In this document: positions 56,084-64,000 of the stretch, piece by piece
Position numbering within the stretch: position 1 is the stretch's first letter
Layout: each line of letters starts with the position of its first letter
Origin: Paenibacillus sp. FSL R5-0490
GTDB lineage: Bacteria > Bacillota > Bacilli > Bacillales > Cytobacillaceae
Length of the DNA: 64,000 nucleotides
Assembly (NCBI RefSeq): GCF_001956215.1
Contig: NZ_MRTQ01000012.1
Location: forward strand, 1 to 64,000
Reading direction: 5' to 3'
Notes under the pieces: generated by a model
Seen by the model: only the letters and a program-made list of their open reading frames with translations
Told to the model about the DNA's origin: nothing
Database searches by the model: none
Program-made: the position numbers and the translations under genes

Positions 56084-57259
56084 TTATAAAAGTTCAAATA
56101 CTCCGGCTGCGCCCATGCCGCCACCGATGCACATTGTTACTACTCCGAATTGCTGATTGCGGCGTTTCATTTCATGAATTAGAGACAGAGTGAGCTTGGC
56201 TCCGGAACAGCCCAGCGGGTGCCCGAGTGCAATAGCGCCTCCGTTAACATTTACTTTCTCTTCATCCAATCCCAGCTCACGGATAATTTGAATGGATTGG
56301 GATGCAAAAGCTTCATTCAATTCAAATAAACCAATATCCGAAAGCTCCAGCCCTGCAAGCTTTAATGCTTTAGGAATGGCCACAACCGGGCCGACACCCA
56401 TGATCTCAGGAGGGACACCGCCTACGGCAAAGCTTCTGAATTTAGCCATTGGCTTCAATCCTGATGATTCTGCTTTTTCCCGGTCCATAACCATTACGGC
56501 TGCTGCTCCATCACTTGTCTGAGATGAATTTCCGGCTGTGACACTTCCGGTTACCGAGAATGCGGGACGCAGTTTTCCAAGTGATTCCATCGTGGAATCT
56601 GCACGAACACCTTCATCCTGGCTAAATTGGATTGTTTTTTCTGTAAGCTTATTGTCTTTTCCAACAGATCTGAACGTTACGTCTACAGGTACAATTTCAT
56701 CTGCAAATTTTCCTTCCTGGATTGCCTTAGCAGCCTTCTGATGACTTCTGACAGCAAATGCATCCTGGTCTTCACGTGTAATGCCATACTTTTTTGCAAC
56801 CTCTTCAGCTGTATGTCCCATACCCATATAATATTGAGGAGCTGTTTCCGCCAGTTTGGCGTTCGGGCGGACTACATGCCCCATCATTGGCACCAGGCTC
56901 ATAGATTCTGCTCCGCCGGCGATAATTGTATCTGCATGGCCAATCATGATTTTTTCAGCTGCATAGGCAATTGCCTGCAGGCCTGAAGAACAATAGCGAT
57001 TGATCGTTATCCCCGGCACTTCATGTGAAAGTCCGGCAAGGGCGCCGATATTCCTGGCCATGTTCAGCCCCTGTTCTGCTTCAGGCATAGAACATCCGAT
57101 AATTAAATCATCGATATTTCCTTCATAATTTCCTGCACGCTTTAGGGTTTCTTTTACTGCGAGTGCTCCTAAGTCATCCGGCCTGACATTTGCAAGCGTA
57201 CCTTTTTTGGCTTTGCCGACCGGTGTCCTGGCACCTGCAACTATAACCGCTTCTCTCAT
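56084..57259 (-). CDS. fadA: Acetyl-CoA acyltransferase (3-ketoacyl-CoA thiolase) FadA
   Basis: The 391-aa thiolase releases acetyl-CoA in the last beta-oxidation step. The acyl-accepting cysteine is in [11 protein letters not shown] near residue 88, the His in [11 protein letters not shown], and the late cysteine in [11 protein letters not shown]; all three catalytic residues are present. The ATG at 57259 ([14 protein letters not shown] follows) fits the family start; an ATG one codon earlier is possible. It is the middle gene of the fad operon. Confidence 0.95.
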   Translation of the reverse strand: MREAVIVAGARTPVGKAKKGTLANVRPDDLGALAVKETLKRAGNYEGNIDDLIIGCSMPEAEQGLNMARNIGALAGLSHEVPGITINRYCSSGLQAIAYAAEKIMIGHADTIIAGGAESMSLVPMMGHVVRPNAKLAETAPQYYMGMGHTAEEVAKKYGITREDQDAFAVRSHQKAAKAIQEGKFADEIVPVDVTFRSVGKDNKLTEKTIQFSQDEGVRADSTMESLGKLRPAFSVTGSVTAGNSSQTSDGAAAVMVMDREKAESSGLKPMAKFRSFAVGGVPPEIMGVGPVVAIPKALKLAGLELSDIGLFELNEAFASQSIQIIRELGLDEEKVNVNGGAIALGHPLGCSGAKLTLSLIHEMKRRNQQFGVVTMCIGGGMGAAGVFELL

Positions 57260-57298
57260 CATGTTCCCTCTCTTTCTATTAATGTCCCACTCTATCAC

Positions 57299-59683
57299 TT
57301 AATTGCGCAATGGTTTCCCTTTTAAAAGCATGTGCTGCATACGCTGCTGTGATTTTGGTTCCGCAACAAGGCTAAGGAATGCTTCGCGCTCCAAGTCAAG
57401 CAAGTATTGCTCATCAACTTCTGTTCCGTATGGCACTTTTCCGCCTGCAATTACATAGGCAAGCTTTTTGGCAATTTTCAAATCATGCTCTGAAATATAG
57501 CCGGAGTAAAGCATTGCCTGTGCTCCCAGCAGAAGGGTTGCATAACCTGTTTCACCGACAACAGGCACCTTTTTGCGGACAGGGGGCTTATAACCTTTCT
57601 CATGCAGTGCAAGGACAGCCTGCTTTGCATCATAAAGGAGATGATCCCCATTCACACTGATGCCATCTGCCAGGTTCAGGAAGTTATTGTCTCTTGCTTC
57701 CTCGCCAGATGTTGAAACTTTTGCCATTGCAATCGATTCAAACACTTTATTCGCAACCTTTTGAAGGTCAAATTCCACACCATTTGGCATATTTTCAAGA
57801 TGCTTCAAATAAAGCTCCTTGTTTCCGCTTCCTCCCGGGATCAGGCCGACACCCGCTTCAACCAGCCCCATATATGTTTCGCTTGATGCCTGAATATGTG
57901 CAGCAGGCAGACATACCTCAGCCCCGCCGCCAAGTGTCATGCCAAATGGAGCGGCAACAACCGGCTTTGCGCTGTACTTAATTTTCATCATGGCATTCTG
58001 GAAGTGGCGGACTACCATATCCAGCTCATAAATATTGTCATCCTGCGCTTCCATGAGAATCATTCCAAGATTGGCGCCTACACAGAAGTTCTTGCCCTGA
58101 TTCCCGATTACAAGCCCTTTGTAGTTCTTCTCCACTTCGTCTACCGCAAAGTTGATCATCTGGATAATATCCAATCCAATGGCATTGCTCTGCGAATGGA
58201 ACTCCAGCAATGCAACCCCATCGCCTATATCAACAAGGCTTGCACCGGTATTCTTTTTAATAACACCTTTTTGCTTCTTAAGCTGTTTTAAATTAAGTAC
58301 TTTAGGGTTTTCCTCGATTAATCTGTACTCGCCATTATGATAAAAATATTTCCGTCCCTCTTCTTCTTTGTAGAAGGAATTAATGCCTTTTTCCAGCATC
58401 TCTTTTACCCATGCCGGCACTTCTTCGCCTGCTTCCTCCATTTTTCGAACCGATTTCTCTACTCCAATGGCATCCCAGGTTTCAAACGGGCCCAGTTCCC
58501 AGCCAAAGCCCCATTTCATCGCACGGTCTATCGCTGTCACATCATCAGCTATTTCGCCGTGAAGCTGTGCTGAATAAAGAAGAGCCGGGCTTAGAATGTT
58601 CCACAATAATTGGCCAGAGCGATCATCTGAGTATACAAGCGCTTTCAATTTTCCCGCAGTGCCTTTTTCCTGTTTGGCCAGTTCAGTCGAAGCTGTCTTA
58701 AGCTTTTGGCGCGGGCCATATTCCAAAGTTTCCGGATTCAGCTCCAGAATCTCTTTGCCTTTTTTCAGGAAAAATCCTTGCCCTGTTTTGCTTCCAAGCC
58801 AGCCTTTTTCCTGCATCACTTTCATGAAGTCCGGAACTTCAAAAACATCCTTTTCTTTCCCATCCACCTGGCCATAAACATTGTTTGCCACGTGTATAAA
58901 TGTATCAAGCCCTACCACATCAAGTGTTCTGAAGGTAGCACTTTTCGGCCTGCCTATCAGCGGCCCTGTGATGGAATCTACTTCGCCGACACTGTATCCG
59001 CCCTTCAGCATCTCCTGCACTGTAACCAGCAGGCCATACGTGCCGATCCGGTTGGCGATAAAGTTCGGTGTATCTTTTGCTTCAACTACTCCTTTACCCA
59101 GTACATCTTCGCCAAACTGCTTCATAAATGACAGCACTTCAGAAGAAGTGTTTTTAGTAGGTATGACTTCAAGAAGCTTTAAGTAGCGGGGAGGATTAAA
59201 GAAGTGCGTTCCCAGGAAGTGTTTTTGAAAATCTTCCGAGCGCCCTTCTGACATTGCTTCAACAGATATCCCTGACGTATTGGAGCTGACAATGCTCCCA
59301 GGCTTACGGTGCCGGTCTACTTTTTCAAAAACCTGCTTCTTTATGCTGAGGTTTTCCACAACAACTTCAATAATCCAATCGACATCCTTCAGACGCTCCA
59401 TGTCATCTTCAAAGTTTCCTGCCTCAATCAAAGCCATATTCTTTTTAGAAGTTAATGGGGCGGGCTTTTGTTTTAACAGCTTTTGGCGGTTCCCTTCACT
59501 GATTCGATTGCGGACTGCTTTATTTTCAAGAGTAAGACCCTTCGCCTTTTCGGCATCCGTTAATTCGCGAGGCGCGATATCCAGTAAAAGTGTTGGAATT
59601 CCGATATTGGCCAGATGGGCTGCGATCCCCGATCCCATTACTCCTGAGCCTAAAACTGCCGCCTTTTTTATTTGTTGGATCAA
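57299..59683 (-). CDS. fadN: Multifunctional 3-hydroxyacyl-CoA dehydrogenase/enoyl-CoA hydratase FadN
   Basis: The 794-aa protein has an N-terminal NAD-binding 3-hydroxyacyl-CoA dehydrogenase (VLGSGVMGSGIAAHLANIG, catalytic region FLGTHFFNPPRYLKLLE) and a C-terminal enoyl-CoA hydratase/isomerase domain (residues about 500-700: KGLVIGNQGKNFCVGANLGM, APFGMTLGGGAEVCLPA). It performs the two central steps of beta-oxidation. The start is TTG at 59683, after AAAGGGGG, matching the B. subtilis start; the in-frame ATG upstream overlaps the FadR operator. Confidence 0.94.
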   Translation of the reverse strand: MIQQIKKAAVLGSGVMGSGIAAHLANIGIPTLLLDIAPRELTDAEKAKGLTLENKAVRNRISEGNRQKLLKQKPAPLTSKKNMALIEAGNFEDDMERLKDVDWIIEVVVENLSIKKQVFEKVDRHRKPGSIVSSNTSGISVEAMSEGRSEDFQKHFLGTHFFNPPRYLKLLEVIPTKNTSSEVLSFMKQFGEDVLGKGVVEAKDTPNFIANRIGTYGLLVTVQEMLKGGYSVGEVDSITGPLIGRPKSATFRTLDVVGLDTFIHVANNVYGQVDGKEKDVFEVPDFMKVMQEKGWLGSKTGQGFFLKKGKEILELNPETLEYGPRQKLKTASTELAKQEKGTAGKLKALVYSDDRSGQLLWNILSPALLYSAQLHGEIADDVTAIDRAMKWGFGWELGPFETWDAIGVEKSVRKMEEAGEEVPAWVKEMLEKGINSFYKEEEGRKYFYHNGEYRLIEENPKVLNLKQLKKQKGVIKKNTGASLVDIGDGVALLEFHSQSNAIGLDIIQMINFAVDEVEKNYKGLVIGNQGKNFCVGANLGMILMEAQDDNIYELDMVVRHFQNAMMKIKYSAKPVVAAPFGMTLGGGAEVCLPAAHIQASSETYMGLVEAGVGLIPGGSGNKELYLKHLENMPNGVEFDLQKVANKVFESIAMAKVSTSGEEARDNNFLNLADGISVNGDHLLYDAKQAVLALHEKGYKPPVRKKVPVVGETGYATLLLGAQAMLYSGYISEHDLKIAKKLAYVIAGGKVPYGTEVDEQYLLDLEREAFLSLVAEPKSQQRMQHMLLKGKPLRN

Positions 59684-59707
59684 CTTTGTTTCCCCCTTTT
59701 GCTTTTT

Positions 59708-59725
59708 TGAATGAATACTCATTCA
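59708..59725. promoter_or_regulatory. FadR operator upstream of fadN
   Basis: TGAATGAATACTCATTCA is an exact match to the Bacillus FadR consensus TGAATGAMTANTCATTCA. FadR represses beta-oxidation genes until long-chain acyl-CoA binds. It is 25 bases upstream of the fadN start. Confidence 0.88.
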
Positions 59726-59943
59726 TTTTATTTTCAAAAAAAATATGCTTCTCTTCTGAATGAGTTCTGTTAGTTATAACTATAAAATATTTGCAAAATT
59801 TACGCAATGATTTTAAGCGGAAATTTAAAAATGTTTTGAAATTTTATATTGTCTCAGCTGTAATTTTTTTGTGCAATTTGTGATAAGTGTTTTGGACACT
59901 CTAAAAAGGAAACATTTTTAATTCGTGAGCAGAGGTGAAAGAA

Positions 59944-60075
59944 ATGGGAAAAATGAAAAAAGATCCTTCTAAGGCAGGAGTCAGCGCTGCTAGTGTCCAG
60001 GGAGATGCAGGCCCGACTGTTGAGAGGGAAGGACCTAAGAAAAGAAATAGCCAAAATAATCAATATAAGCGATGA
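59944..60075 (+). CDS. yuzL: YuzL-family small protein
   Basis: The 43-aa protein (GKMKKDPSKAGVSAASVQGD near the N-terminus, ending KKRNSQNNQYKR) matches the YuzL family of small, basic, hydrophilic Bacillus proteins, found near the fad operon; such proteins may be spore-associated. The ATG lies after AGAGGTG. It is too short for ordinary gene calling. No clear terminator follows. Confidence 0.8.
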   Translation: MGKMKKDPSKAGVSAASVQGDAGPTVEREGPKKRNSQNNQYKR

Positions 60076-60219
60076 GCCGTTTTTTTTGAAAACAGGCTGC
60101 CTTCGGTCTTTTTATAATTTGCATTATGCAGATAGGTAAATCATCTTCAGCAGAATAGCAAACATTTTTCAGAGGCAAGATATGTTCGAATAACGCTATT
60201 AGAATTGGAGGAACAAATT

Positions 60220-60492
60220 ATGCAGCAGCAAAATATGAACATGCAGAATCAGCAGGGCATTATGCAGCAGCCTCCTGCTGTCATTTCCACTAAAGATGCC
60301 CTTTACTTAACAGACATGCTTTCATGGAATCTTCTGGCATGTAAAAAAGCGCATTTTTACGCGCAGCAATGCCAGGACCAGGAGCTAAAAACACATTTCG
60401 AGCAATGCGGCCAAATGCATCAGCGTCACTATGAACAGCTGCTTGTTCATTTAAACCAGCAAAGTCAGCAAAACTTTATGGGAATGCAATAG
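60220..60492 (+). CDS. Spore coat protein, CotF-like, Gln-rich
   Basis: The 90-aa protein begins with a glutamine/methionine-rich stretch (QQQNMNMQNQQGIMQQPPA) followed by a helical ferritin-like segment: STKDALYLTDMLSWNLLACK, KAHFYAQQCQDQELKTHFEQ. It belongs with the small CotF-family coat proteins of Bacillaceae. The ATG at 60220 follows GGAGG. The next gene, 15 bases downstream, is a related coat protein. Confidence 0.78.
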   Translation: MQQQNMNMQNQQGIMQQPPAVISTKDALYLTDMLSWNLLACKKAHFYAQQCQDQELKTHFEQCGQMHQRHYEQLLVHLNQQSQQNFMGMQ

Positions 60493-60507
60493 GAAGGAGC
60501 ATTGAAA

Positions 60508-60855
60508 ATGAACCAGAACCAGAATCCCAATACGATTCAAAATCCCGAAACACAGGTAAATAAAACACCCCAAATGAATGAGCGGGATTTTACAAATGAT
60601 ATTCTATCTACTGAAAAGTATATGACAGATGCCTATTCGGTTGCCTTAAATGAGGCAAGCCACCAAAGCCTGTATCAGGATATTCTTGCGGCATTTAATG
60701 AAACACAAAACCAGCAGAGAGAATTTTACAATCTAATGTTCAGAAAAGGCTGGTATAAGGTTGAAGCTGCAGATCAGCAAAAGCTCCAGCAATCCTATCA
60801 GCAGTTTCAGGGCTACACCAATCAATTGCCTTATGGCAATGGCCAGATGCAATAA
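60508..60855 (+). CDS. Spore coat protein, CotF family
   Basis: The 115-aa protein has a polar Asn/Gln-rich N-terminus and a CotF-type ferritin-like domain: MNERDFTNDILSTEKYMTDA, YSVALNEASHQSLYQDILAA and FYNLMFRKGWYKVEAADQQK. The ATG at 60508 follows GGAAGGAG. It forms a two-gene coat unit with the preceding gene. Its stop codon TAA directly abuts a family B repeat. Confidence 0.83.
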   Translation: MNQNQNPNTIQNPETQVNKTPQMNERDFTNDILSTEKYMTDAYSVALNEASHQSLYQDILAAFNETQNQQREFYNLMFRKGWYKVEAADQQKLQQSYQQFQGYTNQLPYGNGQMQ

Positions 60856-61035
60856 GAAAAGCGGAAGCGCCTTGTCCACCCCCGACAAGCACAAGACGAG
60901 CCTCACGGAAAGGCGTTCTTTGCCTTTTTGGGAGGCTTGGCTTGTGACCTCGAGGGGGTAGGCGCTCCTCCTAAAAGCTAACGCTTTTAGTCGTGCGATG
61001 ATGTTGCTGTCGAAGTGTTCCTTGTGGAGCTAGAC
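60856..61035 (+). repeat. Family B modular repeat copy B5
   Basis: It starts GAAAAGCGGAAGCGCCTTGT directly after the coat gene's stop and ends GGAGCTAGACAA. Nested stems: GCGCC with GGCGC, CCACCCCCGA with TCGAGGGGGT, CAAGCACAAG with CTTGTG, GAGCCTC with GAGGCT, and an inner GGAAAGGCGT arm. A second hairpin CTAAAAGC, TAAC, GCTTTTAG follows, then a module that is the reverse complement of one inside repeat A3. Confidence 0.82.
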
Positions 61036-61051
61036 AATTATTGCAATATGC

Positions 61052-61090
61052 TAAAAGAACCGCTGCTTTTGATGGCAGCGGTTTATTTAA
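61052..61090 (-). terminator. Terminator after yusU
   Basis: AAACCGCTGCC, ATCAAAA and GGCAGCGGTT-type arms form a stem with TCTTTT on the minus strand, just downstream of yusU. Confidence 0.8.
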
Positions 61091-61101
61091 ATACATAAGG
61101 T

Positions 61102-61350
61102 TTACTTTTTTTTGCTTCTCATCTCTTCATTCAGTGTTTTTATTTCAGCTATGAGAGTTTTCATTTCTTCTTTTGCATCAGGATAAGTATCATTCCAGTG
61201 CTTAGCTAAAGGCGGCATGGATTTCGCAATAAAAGAGTACAGTGCCCATGCTTCAACCTTTTCTTTTAACTCCGGAGAGGCCTCGCCGATTAGGAGTTCG
61301 GTATATTTTTCAAGCAGGCCATCCAGCTGTTCCTTCAAACGATCATTCAT
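61102..61350 (-). CDS. yusU: DUF2573 protein YusU
   Basis: The 82-aa helical protein (LKEQLDGLLEKYTELLIGEA, VEAWALYSFIAKSMPPLAKH, and a charged C-terminus) matches YusU, of unknown function. It overlaps the upstream gene by eight bases and follows AAGGAGG. It is the last gene of the siderophore-iron cluster that begins off the right edge, so it may have a minor role there; that is only context. Confidence 0.8.
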   Translation of the reverse strand: MNDRLKEQLDGLLEKYTELLIGEASPELKEKVEAWALYSFIAKSMPPLAKHWNDTYPDAKEEMKTLIAEIKTLNEEMRSKKK

Positions 61351-62110
61351 CAGGAATCCTCCTTTTACTGTTGCAGGAAAGTGGACAAGTCCCGCATCGT
61401 TTACCGCTGCTGGTCAAGTAGGAGTAGCAGCATGTTTTCCTGGGCCTTACTGCTGTGCCGGTGTTTTCAATTACAATTTTCCTGCTGTCAAATTTCTTTA
61501 AGGGATTCGTATTTTCATCGCCGAATAAATTGCCCGGAGCTTGCTCCAGGATAAACCTATAATCTTCAGCCGCCCTTTCCGAATGTGTTTCCAGGGGTAA
61601 AATCTTTTCGTAAAGCCAGAACAGATAAATGGCTATATTCTCCCAAAGAATTAGTTTAGAGACTTTTCCTTCGCTAGCTATTCTATTGATCAGCGGAAAG
61701 ATATGGCCATTAAAAAGAGTCCTCACCGCATCCTCTCTCCATTGATCCCTATCCATCCCGGCCCCTTGGCCCTGAAGGCGGGTAAAGTGAAAGCCCGGAA
61801 GCCACAGACCGTCTATTTCCTGACTTAGAAATGTTATATTTTCATGGCTGATATCCAATTTCACGTTCCAGGATGACATGCAATACAAGTAAATGACAGG
61901 CAGAAAGGCATACCTTTTTATTAAAATAGAAGCTGCCGTTTTATTATCAGGTGCTCCTAAATGGTTTTTCACTTCCTTCAGATATGCCCCCGTTTGAGAT
62001 GGGTCCAGCAAATTTTCCACTTTAATGGTTAAAGGAGAGCTTTCCCCTGAATCCCGGGCAAGTCTGAATTTCCCGAGAGCTTCTGCCTGTTCTCCTGTTA
62101 ATTTAATCAT
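61343..62110 (-). CDS. FhuF-like siderophore-iron reductase
   Basis: This 255-aa protein ends with TCCYSYLTSSGKRCGTCPLS, the CC-x10-C-x2-C pattern that holds the [2Fe-2S] cluster in FhuF-type ferric siderophore reductases. The rest is helical and carries the ferric-reductase fold (RYAFLPVIYLYCMSSWN, LWENIAIYLFWLYEKI). It would release iron from imported siderophore in the cytosol. The start at 62110 overlaps the yusV stop (ATGA), and its end overlaps yusU. This coupling with yusV supports the role. Confidence 0.83.
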   Translation of the reverse strand: MIKLTGEQAEALGKFRLARDSGESSPLTIKVENLLDPSQTGAYLKEVKNHLGAPDNKTAASILIKRYAFLPVIYLYCMSSWNVKLDISHENITFLSQEIDGLWLPGFHFTRLQGQGAGMDRDQWREDAVRTLFNGHIFPLINRIASEGKVSKLILWENIAIYLFWLYEKILPLETHSERAAEDYRFILEQAPGNLFGDENTNPLKKFDSRKIVIENTGTAVRPRKTCCYSYLTSSGKRCGTCPLSCNSKRRIPDE

Positions 62111-62931
62111 CCCTGAAGTCCTTGCCCCTTTAAAATACATCGCCCTTTTCCATACGGGATGCATAGCGGTGTGCCGAATAATGGATCTATCGTCACTTCG
62201 CATTCCATGCCAAACACGTTTTTAACCAATCCGCAATTAATGACATGTTCCGGCTTGCCCTGAGCAAAAACCTTTTGATCCTTTATCGCAACAATATTAT
62301 GAGCATAGCGGCAGGCCAAATTCAGATCATGAAGCACCATGACGATGGTACGCTGTTCCATTTCATTCAGCTCGAATAATAAATCAAGGATTTCAATTTG
62401 ATGTGTCATATCCAAATAGGTTGTTGGCTCATCCAGCAGAATAGTATCTGTATCCTGTGCCAAAGTCATGGCAATCCAAGCCCTCTGACGCTGCCCCCCT
62501 GATAGGGAATCGACTGTCCGGTCTTTCAATTCTTCCATACCTGTTGCCTTCAAAGCATTTCTGACTTTTAATTCGTCTTCAGTAGACCATTGCTTCAGCC
62601 ATGTTTGATAGGGGTATCTTCCCTGTTTGACAAGCTGAAGAACTGTAAGCCCTTCCGGAGCTGAAGGAGATTGTGGCAGAATCGCCATCTTTCTGGCAAC
62701 ATCTTTTGTGGAAAGTTTGGCTATAGCTTCACCTTCCAATAATACAGCACCAGATTTCGGCTTTAGCAGCCTGGCAATAGATCTTAGCAATGTCGATTTC
62801 CCGCAGCCATTTCCACCAATAAATACAGTGATTTCCCCTTTAGGTATTTCCAGGTCCAGTTCATTAATAATAATGGTGTCTCCATATGACAAGGTTAAGT
62901 CTTTGGTAGCGATTGCTTGCCCTGCTGTCAT
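62107..62931 (-). CDS. yusV: Siderophore ABC transporter ATPase YusV
   Basis: The 274-aa FepC/FecE-type ATPase has Walker A FIGGNGCGKSTLLRSIA, signature DSLSGGQRQRAWIAMTLAQD and Walker B TILLDEPTTYLDMTHQIE. In B. subtilis YusV is the shared ATPase for bacillibactin/enterobactin and schizokinen-type permeases encoded elsewhere. Here a FecCD permease gene lies directly upstream and an FhuF-like reductase directly downstream, so in this organism it probably works with those. The ATG follows GGAGAG. Confidence 0.93.
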   Translation of the reverse strand: MTAGQAIATKDLTLSYGDTIIINELDLEIPKGEITVFIGGNGCGKSTLLRSIARLLKPKSGAVLLEGEAIAKLSTKDVARKMAILPQSPSAPEGLTVLQLVKQGRYPYQTWLKQWSTEDELKVRNALKATGMEELKDRTVDSLSGGQRQRAWIAMTLAQDTDTILLDEPTTYLDMTHQIEILDLLFELNEMEQRTIVMVLHDLNLACRYAHNIVAIKDQKVFAQGKPEHVINCGLVKNVFGMECEVTIDPLFGTPLCIPYGKGRCILKGQGLQG

Positions 62932-63012
62932 CTCTGCCCTCTCCTTTTCCTAATATTTATATCTATAGGCTCTCCAGTTGCCTGTATCATACGAGTTTCA
63001 AGCTTTTCCAGC

Positions 63013-64000
63013 TTATGCGTTTCTTGTCTTGAAAAGCAGGTAAATGAAGTAAGGTGCGCCAATGCTTGCTGTAAACACCCCCGCCGGAATTTCAAGCGGC
63101 GAGAACAAAGTCCTGCCTATCAGATCGGCTGCCATGACCAGGATTCCTCCAATCAATGCAGAAGCCGGAAGCAAAGCGCCAAAAGCAGAGCCTACCATCC
63201 TTCGTGCCATATGAGGAGCCATTAAGCCGACAAAGCCTATCCCTCCGCCGAATGCGACAGCTCCGCCAATTAATGCCGTGCTGACCATCAGCAGCAGAAA
63301 ACGGTATTTCTGTACAGTGCTGCCTACACCCATGGCAATATCATCGCCAAGTTCCTGGATATTGACATTACGTGACAGAACAAACGCCAGTACCAGAAAC
63401 ACGAGCGTCCAAGGGACCAATATGGCGACATTATCCCAATTTGAACCGTAAACTGTTCCGGTTATCCAGATATTCGCCTGGCTGGCCTGGTAAATTGGTC
63501 CAAAGACCATCATCAAAGTGGTCAGCGCCTTCATTAAACTTGCAAGTCCAATTCCAATTAAAACAAGGCGTATTGGCGACACTCCATCCTTGTAGGCCAG
63601 AAAATAAACAAGGAAAGCCAGAATAGCAGCACCCGCAAAAGCTGCAAGAGGCATCCAATTAATACTTACAGTTAATGCATTGTTTTTATCACTAAAGAAA
63701 GCAAGAAAACCTACAACTGCTACAGATGCTCCCCCTGTAATCCCGATAATATCAGGAGATGCAAGCGGATTTCTAATAATCCCCTGCAGAATGCCCCCCG
63801 CTGCAGCAAGCGCCATTCCCACCATCAAGGCAACGATGATTCTTGGAAGTCTGAATGACTGAATGATCAGCCTATCCATATCCGAACCACCGCCAAAGAA
63901 TACCTGCACTACCTTTAGAGGGCTGATCTTCATTTCACCCGTGCCGGTGCTGATCACGAATACTCCAGCAGCAGCTGCTACCAATAATAAAAATGTGATA
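63013..64000 (-). CDS. FecCD-family siderophore ABC permease (5' end beyond window)
   Basis: The visible part has about 9 membrane helices of the BtuC/FecCD family: RLPRIIVALMVGMALAAAGG, GIIRNPLASPDIIGITGGAS, VAFGGGIGFVGLMAPHMARR and GRTLFSPLEIPAGVFTASIG. The frame stays open to the right edge, where ITFLLLVAAAAG looks like the first membrane helix, so the true start is a few codons beyond the window. It precedes yusV and forms one siderophore-uptake operon with it. Confidence 0.9.
   Translation of the reverse strand, partial: ITFLLLVAAAAGVFVISTGTGEMKISPLKVVQVFFGGGSDMDRLIIQSFRLPRIIVALMVGMALAAAGGILQGIIRNPLASPDIIGITGGASVAVVGFLAFFSDKNNALTVSINWMPLAAFAGAAILAFLVYFLAYKDGVSPIRLVLIGIGLASLMKALTTLMMVFGPIYQASQANIWITGTVYGSNWDNVAILVPWTLVFLVLAFVLSRNVNIQELGDDIAMGVGSTVQKYRFLLLMVSTALIGGAVAFGGGIGFVGLMAPHMARRMVGSAFGALLPASALIGGILVMAADLIGRTLFSPLEIPAGVFTASIGAPYFIYLLFKTRNA

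Overview
The window is a stretch of chromosome from a low-to-mid GC, endospore-forming Bacillaceae bacterium. Gene content and order follow the Bacillus subtilis yui-yum-yut-yun-yur-yus segment almost gene for gene: yuiH/F/E/D/C/B/A, yumB, yumC, yutM, yuzB, yutJ, yuzD, yutI, hom-thrC-thrB, yutH/G/F/E/D/C, lipA, lytH, yunB/C/F, sufCDSUB, yurZ, metNPQ, yusD/E/F/G, gcvH, yusI, fadN-fadA-fadE, yuzL, yusU, yusV. Sporulation genes (racA, yuiC, yutH, yutC, lytH, yunB, yuzL, two CotF-like coat genes) support a spore former. The dispersed repeats suggest a genus near Cytobacillus, Mesobacillus or Neobacillus rather than B. subtilis itself; that placement is a guess.

Layout. 1-9.7 kb: racA, a molybdenum oxidoreductase, a transporter, leucyl aminopeptidase, a corrinoid-binding-like protein, small yui genes and a Nudix hydrolase. 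9.7-16.4 kb: redox and Fe-S maintenance (two NDH-2-type dehydrogenases, ferredoxin/flavodoxin-NADP reductase YumC, A-type carrier YutM, NifU-like YutI). 16.4-19.8 kb: threonine operon hom-thrC-thrB. 19.9-29.8 kb: 2-hydroxyacid dehydrogenase, spore coat, lipid and HAD phosphatases, a Cys-rich SufR-like regulator, small conserved proteins, LipA and LytH. 29.8-38.4 kb: a sodium symporter with a 35-aa MetS partner, a SigB-type stress gene, an NhaC-family transporter under a lysine riboswitch, YunB, an HD-GYP protein, YunC and YunF. 38.6-43.9 kb: sufCDSUB. 44.2-49.6 kb: a small ORF, yurZ, metNPQ and metY, the last two units each behind a SAM-I riboswitch. 49.6-54 kb: yusD, an MFS exporter, yusE-G, gcvH, yusI. 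54-59.7 kb: the fatty acid beta-oxidation operon under a FadR operator. 59.9-64 kb: spore genes, then a siderophore-iron uptake and reduction operon running off the end.

Links between genes: lipA and gcvH share lipoate biology; suf, yutI, yutM and the Cys-rich regulator share Fe-S biology; lysine, methionine and threonine functions sit together and two of the three show clear riboswitch control. No phage, IS transposase, CRISPR, tRNA or rRNA was seen.

The most unusual feature is a set of structured intergenic repeats. Family A has five copies, with two stem-loops and, in three copies, an apical loop matching the anti-Shine-Dalgarno end of 16S rRNA. Two copies supply the stop codon of the preceding gene at the same element base, and two copies carry a second repeat family (B) nested inside. 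I found no convincing new multi-gene system. The best leads are family A, the lysine-riboswitch NhaC transporter, Rex-like palindromes at two NADH dehydrogenase genes, and a small gene that seems to start at ATT.
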